A DNA stretch of 64,000 nucleotides from Candidatus Hydrogenedentota bacterium. GTDB lineage: Bacteria; UBA8481; J006. The DNA lies in the NCBI GenBank assembly GCA_003697085.1, contig RFFU01000032.1, forward strand, positions 34,220 through 98,219. The letters are read 5' to 3'. Positions 48,017-57,730 of the stretch are shown here, piece by piece. How positions within the stretch are numbered: position 1 is the stretch's first letter; each line of letters begins with the position of its first letter. Position numbers and translations under genes: made by a program. Under the pieces are notes generated by a model that was given only the letters and a program-made list of their open reading frames with translations, was not told the origin of the DNA and ran no database searches.

Positions 48017-48604
48017 ATGCAAACCTTGACAGGATTGGTCAGCCCGGCGGATATCCTCGGCGCCGTCAAGAAGGCGCAACGCAGCGAAAACCTCTCCGCG
48101 GAAGCGGAGCGGATCCGCAAGGGTTTTGGAGGGGCTGCCGACGAGAAGAGCCCGTTCGAGGAAATTCTGCTCGAAATGGACCCGGACCTCTTCCGTCCCG
48201 AAAAAGCGCTCTTTTCCGTAATGGACGCTGATCGCGAAGAGCAGGAGCGGCGGCGGCGGGACGAGGTTCCGGCCTTGACGAAGGCCTTCGATGCCGTGAT
48301 CGGATCGAGTGTCGCTGGAGCCCTGGGAGGCGTTCTTGGGCGGGATCCGCGGTACCCGCTCTTCCGAAACAAGGATCCCTTCCAGCCGGCGAACCTCTTC
48401 TCCTATCTCAACACAAGCCGCACCAAGACGTTGCTCGACTCGGTTCAAAAAGCCGTGGAAGAGAACGATTCGGATGAGGAAAAGAGGGAGATGGAAGCGG
48501 CCTTGAAGAAGGCGGAGGAGGCCGTTCCCAAGCGGCTCGATGCCTCCCCGGTTGAAGCGCTCTTCGATATTCTTCTTCCCGCGGAGAGCCTCTTCGACTT
48601 TTAA
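48017..48604 (+). CDS. Hypothetical acidic helical protein
   Basis: 195 residues, Glu/Lys-rich and largely helical, with an LGG-type glycine stretch in the middle (SSVAGALGGVLGRDP). No family recognised. The opposite strand has an equally long frame, but this one has more protein-like composition. No clear ribosome-binding site precedes the ATG at 48017; the frame is open upstream to a TAA near 47906, so an earlier alternative start or a broken 5' end is possible. Confidence 0.5.
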   Translation: MQTLTGLVSPADILGAVKKAQRSENLSAEAERIRKGFGGAADEKSPFEEILLEMDPDLFRPEKALFSVMDADREEQERRRRDEVPALTKAFDAVIGSSVAGALGGVLGRDPRYPLFRNKDPFQPANLFSYLNTSRTKTLLDSVQKAVEENDSDEEKREMEAALKKAEEAVPKRLDASPVEALFDILLPAESLFDF

Positions 48605-48988
48605 TCCTAAATCCGCTCGCATCGCGCAAGCGAGATTTGTCCTGAGTCACCGCTTGCTTGTCCGCGAGGATGAGCATCCGGACTCCAAGTTGGGAAAAAT
48701 GGAAGCGAAGGTTCTCCAACCTGCGAACAACGGCTCATCGACCCGCAACAAAGGAACGTCCGTGTTCCATCCTTTCCCGGCCTCTTGCCGGTCCTTGCGG
48801 GAGCACCCAACCGATCGCGCCGCCGGAACTTTACAAAAAGCAAACGCCGTTTTCTTATGGACGGACTCTGGTCTTGTCTTGCACAAAGTACCAACTAAAA
48901 GGCACCGACAGCGTCGACATGTGAAAAGCGAAAACTCTCTTTCTTCCAGCGTGCGTCCGGCGGAAACTCCCGGTAACATAATCTTATT
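48605..48988. other. Intergenic region before ispE
   Basis: 384 bp without a convincing gene. Near 48,710 it holds GGTTCTCCAACCTGC, the reverse complement of the GCAGGTTGGAGAACC repeat at about 13,954. Otherwise nothing recognisable. Confidence 0.45.
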
Positions 48989-49906
48989 ATGTTGGAAACC
49001 GCCGCCTATGCGAAATTGAATCTCTATCTCCAGGTCTCCGGACGCCGTTCCGACGGCTATCACGAGCTCGAAATGTTCAATCTCCGCCTGAACCTTTGTG
49101 ATGTCGTACGTTTGGAACCCGCGGAGGAGATCGGCTTGACCATTATTGATCAACGGCGAAGATCCGAAGCCGCCTTCTCCGATTCCGCCGCGATTCCCGA
49201 CGGAAAGATGAACCTCGCTTGGAAGGCCCAAACACTCTTCCGGAACACCTTTGATATCGCGGATTCCTACCAATGTACGATCACAAAACGGATTCCGATC
49301 GGAGCCGGTTTGGGCGGCGGATCGGCGGATGCCGCCGCGGTTCTGGAACTTCTGGGAAAACGTCACGGGATTGAAAGACGACACCTTCTTCAGCCGGCGC
49401 TTCGCCTGGGAGCGGATGTTCCTTATTGCCTCTTCTCTTCGCCCGCCGTCGTTTCGGGAATCGGCGAAATGATCGAACCGGTCTCCAGCACCAATTCCTT
49501 TTGGTTCGTCGTCTGCCATCCGGGTGCGTTCCTCTCGACCCCCGATGTTTTTTCGCGTTTCGATGCGACGAGAGGCCGGTGGGACCAAGACAGAATATCA
49601 TCCGCGAGCCTGGCCGAAGTGCGAACAGCGTTCGAGGAAGGAGACCCGCGACGCCTTGGGAAAAGCCTCTTCAACGCGTTGGAGCCGATCGCCGCCGAGA
49701 TTTGCCCGGAAATCGCTGTCTTACGACAAAAATTGAGGGACTGCGGCGCGCTCGGGGCCCAAATGACCGGCTCCGGCTCGGCGGTCTTCGGAATTTTCGA
49801 GGACAGGAGAACCGCTTTCCAGGCCGAAAAGGAGTTGGCCGGCGACACCGCCTCGGTCTTTGTCGCTCATTCCCTCGCGGGAACCTCAAAAGGAACGATC
49901 AAATGA
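48989..49906 (+). CDS. ispE: 4-diphosphocytidyl-2-C-methyl-D-erythritol kinase
   Basis: A 305-residue GHMP kinase of the MEP isoprenoid pathway. It has AYAKLNLYLQVSGRRSDGYHELEMFN at the N-terminus, the GHMP motif IPIGAGLGGGSADAAAVL and the C-terminal QMTGSGSAVFGIF. The gene starts at the ATG at 48989 and is followed by repeat copy B, so it is probably monocistronic. Confidence 0.96.
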   Translation: MLETAAYAKLNLYLQVSGRRSDGYHELEMFNLRLNLCDVVRLEPAEEIGLTIIDQRRRSEAAFSDSAAIPDGKMNLAWKAQTLFRNTFDIADSYQCTITKRIPIGAGLGGGSADAAAVLELLGKRHGIERRHLLQPALRLGADVPYCLFSSPAVVSGIGEMIEPVSSTNSFWFVVCHPGAFLSTPDVFSRFDATRGRWDQDRISSASLAEVRTAFEEGDPRRLGKSLFNALEPIAAEICPEIAVLRQKLRDCGALGAQMTGSGSAVFGIFEDRRTAFQAEKELAGDTASVFVAHSLAGTSKGTIK

Positions 49907-49943
49907 TAACCGGAGTTCTGCAGGTTTTCGAAAAAAGGGTTAC

Positions 49944-50183
49944 ACCACAGAGACACAGAGAGCACAGAGGATGAAATGAAAAAAGGAAGAAACCCGAAAA
50001 AGCCCGTGAATTTTACACATTCTCTTTTTTCTTTTCGTTGCTTTCGCACAAGGAACGCCCTTTCATCACGTTTTACACCTTCGGAAAACGACGTTCGCCG
50101 GTCTTTTCTTTCCTTCCTTCTCTGTGACTTCTCCGTATCCTCTGTGCCCTCTGTGGTTTCCTCGTATGCAACGTTCAGGAGAC
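49944..50183. repeat. ~240-bp inverted-repeat element, copy B
   Basis: Same structure as copy A: left end CCACAGAGACACAGAGAGCA..., core with ACGACGTTCGCCGG, right end ...CCTCTGTGGTTTCCTCGTATG. Left and right ends are imperfect inverted repeats. It sits 37 bp after ispE. Confidence 0.85.
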
Positions 50184-50340
50184 CAGCGATAAAAGAGAGA
50201 AAACAGGACTTCCTCCGGCCTTCCCGGGGAATATCGGGGCGTCCCGAGAAAATCACGGGACAAAAAAGGGAAGATCATCAGGCAAAGGATCGCATCGGCG
50301 CCCACCTTCCGAATTCCCACAGTCGAGGTTCCAAGATACT

Positions 50341-51102
50341 TTGACGAGACACTTGAATCGGAAAACGGAAGCGAATCTCACAAAGGAAGAATACGAGCAT
50401 ATTCGGGATTATTATCTCGAACCAAAGAACGAGTGGGCACGCCAACGGATCGAGCGGGTAACACATGTCTTGAAGGCCGGAAAAGGGGAACACATCCTCG
50501 ATCTCGGCTGTGGTAACGGAACCTTCTCGTTTCATCTCCGAAGGGCGGGAGCCGTCACGGTCGGAGTGGACCGCGACGAGAACGTCCTTCTTAAGGGACG
50601 TGCGGCCTCGAACAAATACGCCGGCTTCGCCGCTCCGCGGGTCGCCGCCGATGCAACACGTCTGCCCTTCCGAGAAGCGGTCTTCGATGCTGTTGTCAAT
50701 GCCGATTTCATCGAGCACACGCCGGGAGAGGCGAAGCCGGCGATCTTTCAAGAAATGTACCGCGTCCTGAAACCCGGCGGTCGAGGAATCGTTTACACAC
50801 CCAATCTCAACCGCGTACGGTGGGAACTGATGGGAGAGAAGGTGAAACGTATCGCCGGTTTGCGCAAGGAACCCGTGCCGAAATGGTGGGACTATGTCGA
50901 TCCTGATCACTTCGGGCTCACCACTCCGGCCCGTACCCGCCGTGCGATGGAACGCGCCGGTTTTCGAACGAAGGTTTATTTCTTCGAATTTCATTTTCCG
51001 GGCCTTTCGCGCTTGCCCTTCCTCGACCGCCTGCTCGAACCCCTCTTCCGGGAAGAATTGGCGAACCGGTTTCTGATTCTGGGGGGCAAGCCGGCGGAAT
51101 GA
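50341..51102 (+). CDS. Class I SAM-dependent methyltransferase
   Basis: A 253-residue methyltransferase with ILDLGCGNGTF (SAM site), NADFIEHTPGEAKPAIFQEMYRVLKPGG and VYTPN, the pattern of Methyltransf_11/UbiE-like enzymes that act on small molecules or sugars. The start is a TTG at 50341. It overlaps the next gene, a GT-39-like membrane protein, by 4 bp (ATGA), so its product may modify the same glycan or lipid. Substrate unknown. Confidence 0.88.
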   Translation: MTRHLNRKTEANLTKEEYEHIRDYYLEPKNEWARQRIERVTHVLKAGKGEHILDLGCGNGTFSFHLRRAGAVTVGVDRDENVLLKGRAASNKYAGFAAPRVAADATRLPFREAVFDAVVNADFIEHTPGEAKPAIFQEMYRVLKPGGRGIVYTPNLNRVRWELMGEKVKRIAGLRKEPVPKWWDYVDPDHFGLTTPARTRRAMERAGFRTKVYFFEFHFPGLSRLPFLDRLLEPLFREELANRFLILGGKPAE

Positions 51103-52559
51103 TCACGGAGAAAAACTCTCCGAGGTCCCCCGCGCGCCCGCTCCTCTTTCTTGCCATCGTGATGGTCTATGCCTTCCTCGCTGGAAACCCGTACCTCGTC
51201 AGCGGTGACGACGGAACATACATCGCACTGGCGCGCTCGATTCGCGCGGGAGAATACCGCGCCATCAATCTTCCCACCGCGCCGGTGCAAACACAATATC
51301 CGCCGCTCTTTCCTCTTCTTCTCTCTCCCCTCGTCGGAAAGACTCCGGCGGACTTGGGACGTTTGCGTCTTTGGGTGGTCTTCCTCTCTTTGCTGGCCGT
51401 GGCGGTTGTCGCTCAAGCAGCCCGTCGGCGGGACCCGGAATTGGGGAATCTGGCCGTGATTCCGTTTCTCCTCTCACCACTCTTCGGCTATTACTCAACC
51501 AGTATTCTGACGGAGCCGGTCTTCCTCGTCCTCGTTTACGCCGCGATCGTCTGGGCCGATCGCGCGCTGGAGAATCTGGAAGGCGCACCGATCCCGTGGC
51601 GCCTCGTTCTCACTCTCTCGGCCGCGCTCTGGATGCGATCCTACGCGTGGGGCATCGTCTTGGGTGTTGTTGCATCCTTTTTCTGGCGACGGCGATTCCG
51701 CCAAGGCGGCCTCCTTCTGCTCCTCGTCCTGGCATCGATCACACCATGGCTCTTTTGGCAAAACGCCCACGGATCCTCGTACCTCAAGAACCATATTCTG
51801 TTGCGTGACATCTATGATCCCCATTCGCCGCGCATCACTCTCGGAGAATTGTTGGCGGAACGCGTTCCCGGCAATGCGCTCCGTTACGCGGGGCGCATCG
51901 TCGTGGATCTTCTTCTTCCACCGTTTTGGACCGCAGTTGCTCCCTGGACAAAGTTCTTCCCCCTGAAGATCGTGGCCAGCCTGACGTTGACCGCGGGAGT
52001 CGTCGTGGGTTTCCTGCGGCGGTGGCGACGACATGGACCGACAACCGAGGAGTGGGTCGTCCTCGGGGCCACGTCGATGCTTCTGCTCCACCCCGTTTTC
52101 GCGGATCGTTATCTCTATCCGATCCTGCCTTCTCTTATCGGATACGGGCTCCTGTCCTTCCCTTCGAGAAGACTCCGGCGAAACGTCGTCCTGATTCTTT
52201 CCGGAACAATGATCCTCGGATCCACCCTTTTTCTTTCCACGGGAACCACAGCGGCCGACGCCGCCTATTTCGAATGTGTCTCCTGGTTAGGCGAAACGGC
52301 TCCGGATACGGCAAGCATCCTTGCCCGCAAGCCGACCGCGGTCTGGTATTACACGGGCCACGCCGCCCAATCGTATCCTTATTCGGCGGATCCCGCCCTC
52401 TGGCCGCGAGCCGATTACGTCATTCGCGATACGTATGTCATCGGCCGAGACGGCCCACGCCTCTTCGTCGATCCGGTCGTCTCCGATACGACACGATGGC
52501 GTGAGGTGTATCGTTCGAAAATTCTTCCGGAAGTTCGCGTCTACCGGAGCCTGCAGTGA
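51099..52559 (+). CDS. GT39-like polytopic glycosyltransferase
   Basis: A 486-residue integral membrane protein with about 10-11 helices. After TM1 comes SGDDGTYIALARSI, the acidic first-loop motif of ArnT/PMT-type (GT-C) transferases that use polyprenyl-phosphate sugars, and YPPLFPLLLSPL. The C-terminal 90 residues form a soluble domain. Probably transfers a sugar to a lipid or protein on the periplasmic side. Paired with the methyltransferase upstream. Confidence 0.82.
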   Translation: MITEKNSPRSPARPLLFLAIVMVYAFLAGNPYLVSGDDGTYIALARSIRAGEYRAINLPTAPVQTQYPPLFPLLLSPLVGKTPADLGRLRLWVVFLSLLAVAVVAQAARRRDPELGNLAVIPFLLSPLFGYYSTSILTEPVFLVLVYAAIVWADRALENLEGAPIPWRLVLTLSAALWMRSYAWGIVLGVVASFFWRRRFRQGGLLLLLVLASITPWLFWQNAHGSSYLKNHILLRDIYDPHSPRITLGELLAERVPGNALRYAGRIVVDLLLPPFWTAVAPWTKFFPLKIVASLTLTAGVVVGFLRRWRRHGPTTEEWVVLGATSMLLLHPVFADRYLYPILPSLIGYGLLSFPSRRLRRNVVLILSGTMILGSTLFLSTGTTAADAAYFECVSWLGETAPDTASILARKPTAVWYYTGHAAQSYPYSADPALWPRADYVIRDTYVIGRDGPRLFVDPVVSDTTRWREVYRSKILPEVRVYRSLQ

Positions 52560-52675
52560 ATTTACGATTCCGGAAACCTCCTACCAGATTCTAACGATCG
52601 CAGGAACAAAATGGGACACACGAGGAAGGAACCGAAACCACGGTTGAGGTGGAATTCAGAATTTCGGATTGGTTC

Positions 52676-53806
52676 TTACTTCCTTTCCGACAAGAGTTTC
52701 CGATAAACCTTTCGCATCCGTTCGGCGACGAATTCCCTGCGGAAGAGACGAAGCGCGCGTTCGCGTCCCTTCCGTCCCAATCTCTCCCGCTCCGCCCGAT
52801 CATTGGCCAGTCGAGCAATCTCCGCTCTCAGTGTTTCCGGATCGTTCGGCGGAACCAGGACCGCGGCATCATCCACCACCTCCGGTATCCCCCCGACCCG
52901 GGAGGCGACGATGGGAAGTCCCGAAGCCATGGCCTCGATCAACACGAACCCGAACTGTTCCGTCAAGCCGGGATATTCGATGCTTGGGAGGACGAAGAGA
53001 TCGATCGTTTTGTAGAAGAGATGGTTTTCTCGATAAGGCCGAGGCGGGAGGAACTGCGCTTGCGGAGCCGCACGCTTCAAATCCTGCTCCAAGGGGCCCG
53101 CTCCTTGAAAAACCAATTTCACCGGGAGAGACCGCGCGGCCTCGATGAGAACGGGCAAACCCTTTTCCGGTGTAAAACGGCCGCAGTATCCCACGCGCAG
53201 GAGCCCCGAGGTGGCCTTTCTTCCCGAGAGACTGAACCGCTCGCAATCGATCCCGTGCCCCAAAAGCGAAACGGCCGACTCATCGAAGCCGGCCTCCACA
53301 AGGCGGTCCGCTGCAAGGCGGGAGATGCAAAAGGCATGATCGACCTTCGAAAGAGTAAAGAGAATACGATCCCTTTCGCGCGGCGACCGACTCTCAAGAA
53401 GAGGAAGATTTTCCGAGGCGCTCAGGAGCAAGCGAAATCCGTAACGTTCCTTGAGGCGCGCCGCCTGATAAGAATGTTCGCTCGCCGCTTCACCGCCCTG
53501 GACGATTTCGGCTTTGCGCAACAACGGTTCCAGTCCCGGAATATGATAGCGCCGTTTGAGGACCCGGGAATAAAAGGCATTGAGAAGAGACCGTTCCCGG
53601 CCGCCGAGAGTCACCGTATCCGGCCATACACATTTTCGCACGGGATAGGAGATCCCTCCGAGTGCCGGCTCTCCGACGGTTATGACATCGAGGTCGAATT
53701 CCTCACCGAGAAGCATCACATATCCCATCTCGTAATCCGAAAGGGTTTGCCAGGGCCTCAGATACGCGACACGAGGGCGGACGTCGCGCTCCTCCCCCCC
53801 CCTCAC
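52676..53806 (-). CDS. GT4-family glycosyltransferase
   Basis: A 376-residue GT-B enzyme. The C-terminal half has VGYCGRFTPEKGLPVLIEA, LPSIEYPGLTEQFGFVLIEAMASGLPIVAS (the EX7E motif) and VPPNDPETLRAEI. It probably extends an LPS or exopolysaccharide chain. The GTG at 53806 overlaps the SRAP stop (GTGA) with GGAGAG upstream. It is the last gene of the secDF-side minus-strand block. Confidence 0.92.
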   Translation of the reverse strand: MRGGEERDVRPRVAYLRPWQTLSDYEMGYVMLLGEEFDLDVITVGEPALGGISYPVRKCVWPDTVTLGGRERSLLNAFYSRVLKRRYHIPGLEPLLRKAEIVQGGEAASEHSYQAARLKERYGFRLLLSASENLPLLESRSPRERDRILFTLSKVDHAFCISRLAADRLVEAGFDESAVSLLGHGIDCERFSLSGRKATSGLLRVGYCGRFTPEKGLPVLIEAARSLPVKLVFQGAGPLEQDLKRAAPQAQFLPPRPYRENHLFYKTIDLFVLPSIEYPGLTEQFGFVLIEAMASGLPIVASRVGGIPEVVDDAAVLVPPNDPETLRAEIARLANDRAERERLGRKGRERALRLFRREFVAERMRKVYRKLLSERK

Positions 53807-54483
53807 CGTCCGCTCTCCACGGGAAGGATGCATTCCGGAATATCCTTCGAGGAGTTGTTGACGGCTCCGGAGACCGGAAAGGCCTCAAGAATTCCCTTCC
53901 GTAACGGATGGCAGAGGTCTTCCGCAATCGGCGGAGGAGTTTCCGGATCAAGCCATCTCTGATAGTACTTCGGCTCGATGATGACAGGCATACGAGGATG
54001 GATCGGCCTCACATCATCGTTCGCCGTGGTTGTGAGGATGACGAAGCGTGCTTCGGAATCGGTATCCGTTATGCCTTCCGCATTCTCTTTCCGAGCCACC
54101 GGTGCGAAAAGGCCCGCGAAGGAAAAGATATCCCGCGATCGGAGGCGAAAATACCAGGGTTGCTTCGGCCCTCGGGCTCCCGCCTTCCACTCAAAGAAAC
54201 CATCCGCGGGTATGAGACACCGGTGGTGAAAGAAGAGATCACGAAATGTGTTTTTTCGCGCCGCGGTTTCGGAACGGGCATTGATCAGCGGCTTCCCGGA
54301 CGGATTCCACGGCGGAGGAAGCCCCCAGACCGCCCTCACGATTCGCATTTCATAACCGGGAATGAAGAGAAGGCAGGTTCTTCCCGGAGCGATGTTGTAG
54401 GACGGCGACGGAAGCGGTTCGAGCGGGAATCCGAAATGCTCGGCAAGGCGTTGTGGCTGCGAGAGACTGAACCGCCCGCACAT
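53803..54483 (-). CDS. SRAP/HMCES abasic-site DNA-protein crosslink protein (YedK)
   Basis: A 226-residue SRAP protein. It begins MCGRFSL, so processing exposes catalytic Cys2. NARSE, ADGFFEW and HPRMPVII supply the conserved asparagine, glutamate and histidine. The family covalently caps abasic sites in single-stranded DNA. The start at 54483 overlaps the rlmN stop by one base. Confidence 0.95.
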   Translation of the reverse strand: MCGRFSLSQPQRLAEHFGFPLEPLPSPSYNIAPGRTCLLFIPGYEMRIVRAVWGLPPPWNPSGKPLINARSETAARKNTFRDLFFHHRCLIPADGFFEWKAGARGPKQPWYFRLRSRDIFSFAGLFAPVARKENAEGITDTDSEARFVILTTTANDDVRPIHPRMPVIIEPKYYQRWLDPETPPPIAEDLCHPLRKGILEAFPVSGAVNNSSKDIPECILPVESGR

Positions 54484-55508
54484 CAGACGCTTCCTCGCGC
54501 CGCCAGTTGCCCGCAAGCGGCTTGAATGTCCCGCCCCCGCGAGCGACGCACCGTCACCCCGAAAGCCTTTTCCGCAAGGATCGCCACGAACGACTCGAGG
54601 CGCCTCGACGGCGTGAACGGCAACTCGGGAATGGGATTGAATTCGATCACGTTGATCGGCATTCGATATCGTCTGGAGAGACGGGCCAATTCCCGAGCTT
54701 CGGCCGGAGAATCATTGACCTCATCGAGAAGGACATATTCGAGCGTGACACGGGCACGGGCCTTCTCTCCGTAGTCCCGTGCTTCCTCGAGCAGCTCGCG
54801 AATAGGAAAACGCCGATTGGCGGGAACCAAACGCGAGCGCAGGGAATCGTTCGGAGCATGAAGCGAAACAGCAAGATTCGTGCGGACGCCGGCCGCGGAA
54901 AGTTCACCGATCTTATCCGGCAAACCCACGGTGGAGACCGTGATCCGTTTTCTCGAGAAGCCCCAACCGTTCTTCCACCGGAGAAAGCGAAGAGCGGGAA
55001 TAAGTTCCGGGAGGTTGTCGAGCGGCTCACCCATTCCCATAACGACAATCCGGGCGATCGCGTCGTCTCCGGAAGCGGTCAGAACCTGCTCGAGAATTTG
55101 ACCGAAGGTCAAAGACCTCTTCAAACCGAGGGTTCCCGTGGCGCAAAAGGCACAGCGAAACCGACAGCCCGCCTGAACGGAGAGGCACAACGTGCGGCCG
55201 TTTACGGCGGGAATCAAAACCGCTTCCGCAAAGGCTTCCTCCCAATTGAAAAGATACTTCACCGTCCCATCTCGTCCCAGCGTCGTTTGTACGGAGGCCG
55301 GATGGAGAACGAACTCGTTCTCCAACTCTCGTCTCAGATTTTTTGGAAGCGTCGTGATCTCCCCGAAAGAGGACACGCCATGGCGATAAAGAAAAGCAAC
55401 GGCCGAATCCCTCTGATGAACTGCCGCCTTCCGCTCGCGAAAGAATCGATCGAATTCCGAATACGCAAGCGCCGATACGGGAATCCGACTGGTGACGGAC
55501 AGGCTCAT
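54483..55508 (-). CDS. rlmN: Dual-specificity RNA methyltransferase RlmN
   Basis: A 341-residue radical SAM methyltransferase with CRFRCAFC (cluster), GMGEPLDN and the C-terminal AACGQL with the methyl-carrying cysteine. It makes m2A in 23S rRNA A2503 and in some tRNAs. It overlaps relA (ATGA) and is joined to SRAP. Alternative: the related Cfr, less likely for an isolated housekeeping copy. Confidence 0.95.
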   Translation of the reverse strand: MSLSVTSRIPVSALAYSEFDRFFRERKAAVHQRDSAVAFLYRHGVSSFGEITTLPKNLRRELENEFVLHPASVQTTLGRDGTVKYLFNWEEAFAEAVLIPAVNGRTLCLSVQAGCRFRCAFCATGTLGLKRSLTFGQILEQVLTASGDDAIARIVVMGMGEPLDNLPELIPALRFLRWKNGWGFSRKRITVSTVGLPDKIGELSAAGVRTNLAVSLHAPNDSLRSRLVPANRRFPIRELLEEARDYGEKARARVTLEYVLLDEVNDSPAEARELARLSRRYRMPINVIEFNPIPELPFTPSRRLESFVAILAEKAFGVTVRRSRGRDIQAACGQLAARGSV

Positions 55509-57730
55509 CTCCCTTGCCTCCGGGCGTCGCGGACTCCCGGAACCCGACGTAACGCTTCCAGGATGCGGTCCAGATGTTCCGGGGAATCTATGGCGACCGT
55601 AAAGAGGTCGTGTCCGATCTCGGCCGTTTTAACGGATGCCGAAAGAACGCTGGCATTCTGAGACGCGAAGACACGGGTCAGTTCCGCCAGAATACCGATC
55701 CGATCGTCACATTCCACCCGGATGTCAGCGGCGTACCGCCCCCGCCCGCGCCCCCAGCTGGCTTCAACAAACCGCCCTTTCTCCGTTTCTCGTTCCGCCA
55801 TCAACCGAATGTTGGAGCACGAAGCGTGGTGGACGGTCACCCCCCGTCCCCGGGAGATGTAGCCGAGAATAGGATCGCCGGGAACGGGATGACAGCAGCC
55901 GGCGATCCGAACGATCAAACCCTCGGTCCCCTCGATAATGATATTCTCCGTCGCCCCTTCCCGTCTTCTCAAGGAGGTTTTCTTCTCCGCGGACGATCTT
56001 CTTCCGACTTCACGAGGAGTTTCGAGCCGGTTGATTACGCCGGCGACCGATTCCCTTCCGAATCCCACCGCTTCCAGAAGCGCCTCGCTGTTTGAATAAT
56101 TCATCCTTTCGGCAAGAGTCGCGAGGCTTTCGGAGCCGGGACCAAGGGTCATCTTGATATGGCGGCGGTTCAGTTCGGCCTGGAGGAGGTGCAAACCGTG
56201 ACGGCGAAGGTCGTCCGCCCCCTTTTCCTTGAGATAATGGCGGATTTTCTGCCGCGCCTTCGGCGTCGCGACGACGTCGAGCCAGTCGCGCGAGGGATGG
56301 GCGTTCTTCGATGTCAGAACCTCGATGACCGTGCCCGAGGTGAGGCGGGACGTGATCGGAATGATCCGTCCGTCCGCCTTCGCTCCACTGATGTGATCTC
56401 CAATCTCCGTATGAATCTGATAGGCAAGGTCGATCGGGGTGGCCCCCGCCGGAAGTTCAATAATATCCCCCTTCGGGGTTAAAACGAAGACCTGGTCGGG
56501 ATAGAGGTCGATCTTGAGGCTGTCCATGAATTCCTGGGGTGTCACGGCGTCGCGTTGCCATTCGAGTATCTGGCGCAACCAGCCCAGCCGTTCATCCACC
56601 GGTCCATCCGCTTTGTATTGCCAGTGGGCGGCGATCCCTTCCTCGGCCGTCAAATGCATCTGATGCGTTTTGATCTGAATCTCCAACGGTCCCTCTCCCG
56701 GCCCCAACACCGTGGTATGGATCGCCTGATACATATTCGGTTTCGGCAGCGCGATGTAATCCTTGAACCGGCGGGACATCGGATGCCAAAGACTGTGAAC
56801 GATTCCGAGAGCCGCGTAACACTCCTTGACGGTACGGACCAGCACGCGCATTCCCAGAAGATCGAAGATTTCCCCGATCGGACGGTTCCGCCGCTGCATC
56901 TTGCGATAGACGCTGTAGATCTCCTTCGTCCGCGCCGTGACCTCCGCCTCGATCCCCGCGCGCTTCAACTCGCGCCGAAGAATCTCGACGGCTTCCCGAA
57001 GCGACTCTCGCCGCTGCCCCACCAGCCCCTCGACCTGCCGCGCCACTTGACCGTAAAGTTCCGGATCGGCGTGCTTGAATCCCAGGTCCTCCAGTTCCGC
57101 TTGAATCGCGCTCATCCCCATTCGATTCGCCAGCGGAGCATAGATTTCCAGCGTCTCGCGGCTGATCCGTTCTCTCTTCTCCCGCGGAAGAAACGTGATT
57201 GTGCGCATATTGTGGAGTCGATCGGCCAATTTGATCAGCAGGACGCGGACATCCTTCGCCACCGCGACGAGCAGACGCCGAAGATTCTCCGCGCGCGCCT
57301 CCCCACGGGTTTGCGGGGCCAGCGTCGAAATCTTCGTGACACCTTCGACAATCAACCGAATCTCCGCCCCGAACTCCTTTTCGAGCCGATCGGGCGTCAC
57401 ACCGCAATCCTCGACGACATCGTGAAGAAGAGCCGCGGCCAAGGTGACGGCGTCGAACCGGTGCTCCGCGAGAATAATCGCCACCTCGACCGGATGGGTG
57501 AAGTAGGGATCGCCCGAGGCTCGGTATTGCCCCTGATGGGCTTCTCGTGCGAAATGGTACGCGCGGTCGATCAGGTGCGTATCCGCCCCCGGATTGTAGG
57601 AAAGCAGGAGATTCTTGATGACTTCCGGAGTGAGATCGAACGGGGACGTCGTTTCAACCTTCGCCCCGTTCCTCGATAATTTCTCCGGCCGCTCCCCGTC
57701 GGAGACCTCTTCTCTCTCAGGATCGTTTCT
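55505..57730 (-). CDS. (p)ppGpp synthetase/hydrolase (RelA/SpoT, Rel)
   Basis: A 741-residue long RSH. The HD hydrolase domain is intact (LAAALLHDVVEDCGVT, KLADRLHNMRT). The synthetase has GMRVLVRTVKECYAALG and YIALPKPNMYQAIHTTV. TGS and helical domains follow, then a C-terminal ACT domain (RIGILAELTRVFASQNA). Both activities are likely, as in Rel/SpoT. The ATG at 57730 is chosen because TAGGA lies 6 bases upstream; a TTG 21 bp earlier is unlikely. Confidence 0.95.
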   Translation of the reverse strand, partial: RNDPEREEVSDGERPEKLSRNGAKVETTSPFDLTPEVIKNLLLSYNPGADTHLIDRAYHFAREAHQGQYRASGDPYFTHPVEVAIILAEHRFDAVTLAAALLHDVVEDCGVTPDRLEKEFGAEIRLIVEGVTKISTLAPQTRGEARAENLRRLLVAVAKDVRVLLIKLADRLHNMRTITFLPREKRERISRETLEIYAPLANRMGMSAIQAELEDLGFKHADPELYGQVARQVEGLVGQRRESLREAVEILRRELKRAGIEAEVTARTKEIYSVYRKMQRRNRPIGEIFDLLGMRVLVRTVKECYAALGIVHSLWHPMSRRFKDYIALPKPNMYQAIHTTVLGPGEGPLEIQIKTHQMHLTAEEGIAAHWQYKADGPVDERLGWLRQILEWQRDAVTPQEFMDSLKIDLYPDQVFVLTPKGDIIELPAGATPIDLAYQIHTEIGDHISGAKADGRIIPITSRLTSGTVIEVLTSKNAHPSRDWLDVVATPKARQKIRHYLKEKGADDLRRHGLHLLQAELNRRHIKMTLGPGSESLATLAERMNYSNSEALLEAVGFGRESVAGVINRLETPREVGRRSSAEKKTSLRRREGATENIIIEGTEGLIVRIAGCCHPVPGDPILGYISRGRGVTVHHASCSNIRLMAERETEKGRFVEASWGRGRGRYAADIRVECDDRIGILAELTRVFASQNASVLSASVKTAEIGHDLFTVAIDSPEHLDRILEALRRVPGVRDARRQGR

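Noticed and set aside
48008-48622. 204-codon minus-strand ORF opposite the hypothetical gene.
   Set aside because: Shadow of the plus-strand frame; its composition (HGF, PPPPLLLF runs) is less protein-like than the plus-strand product.
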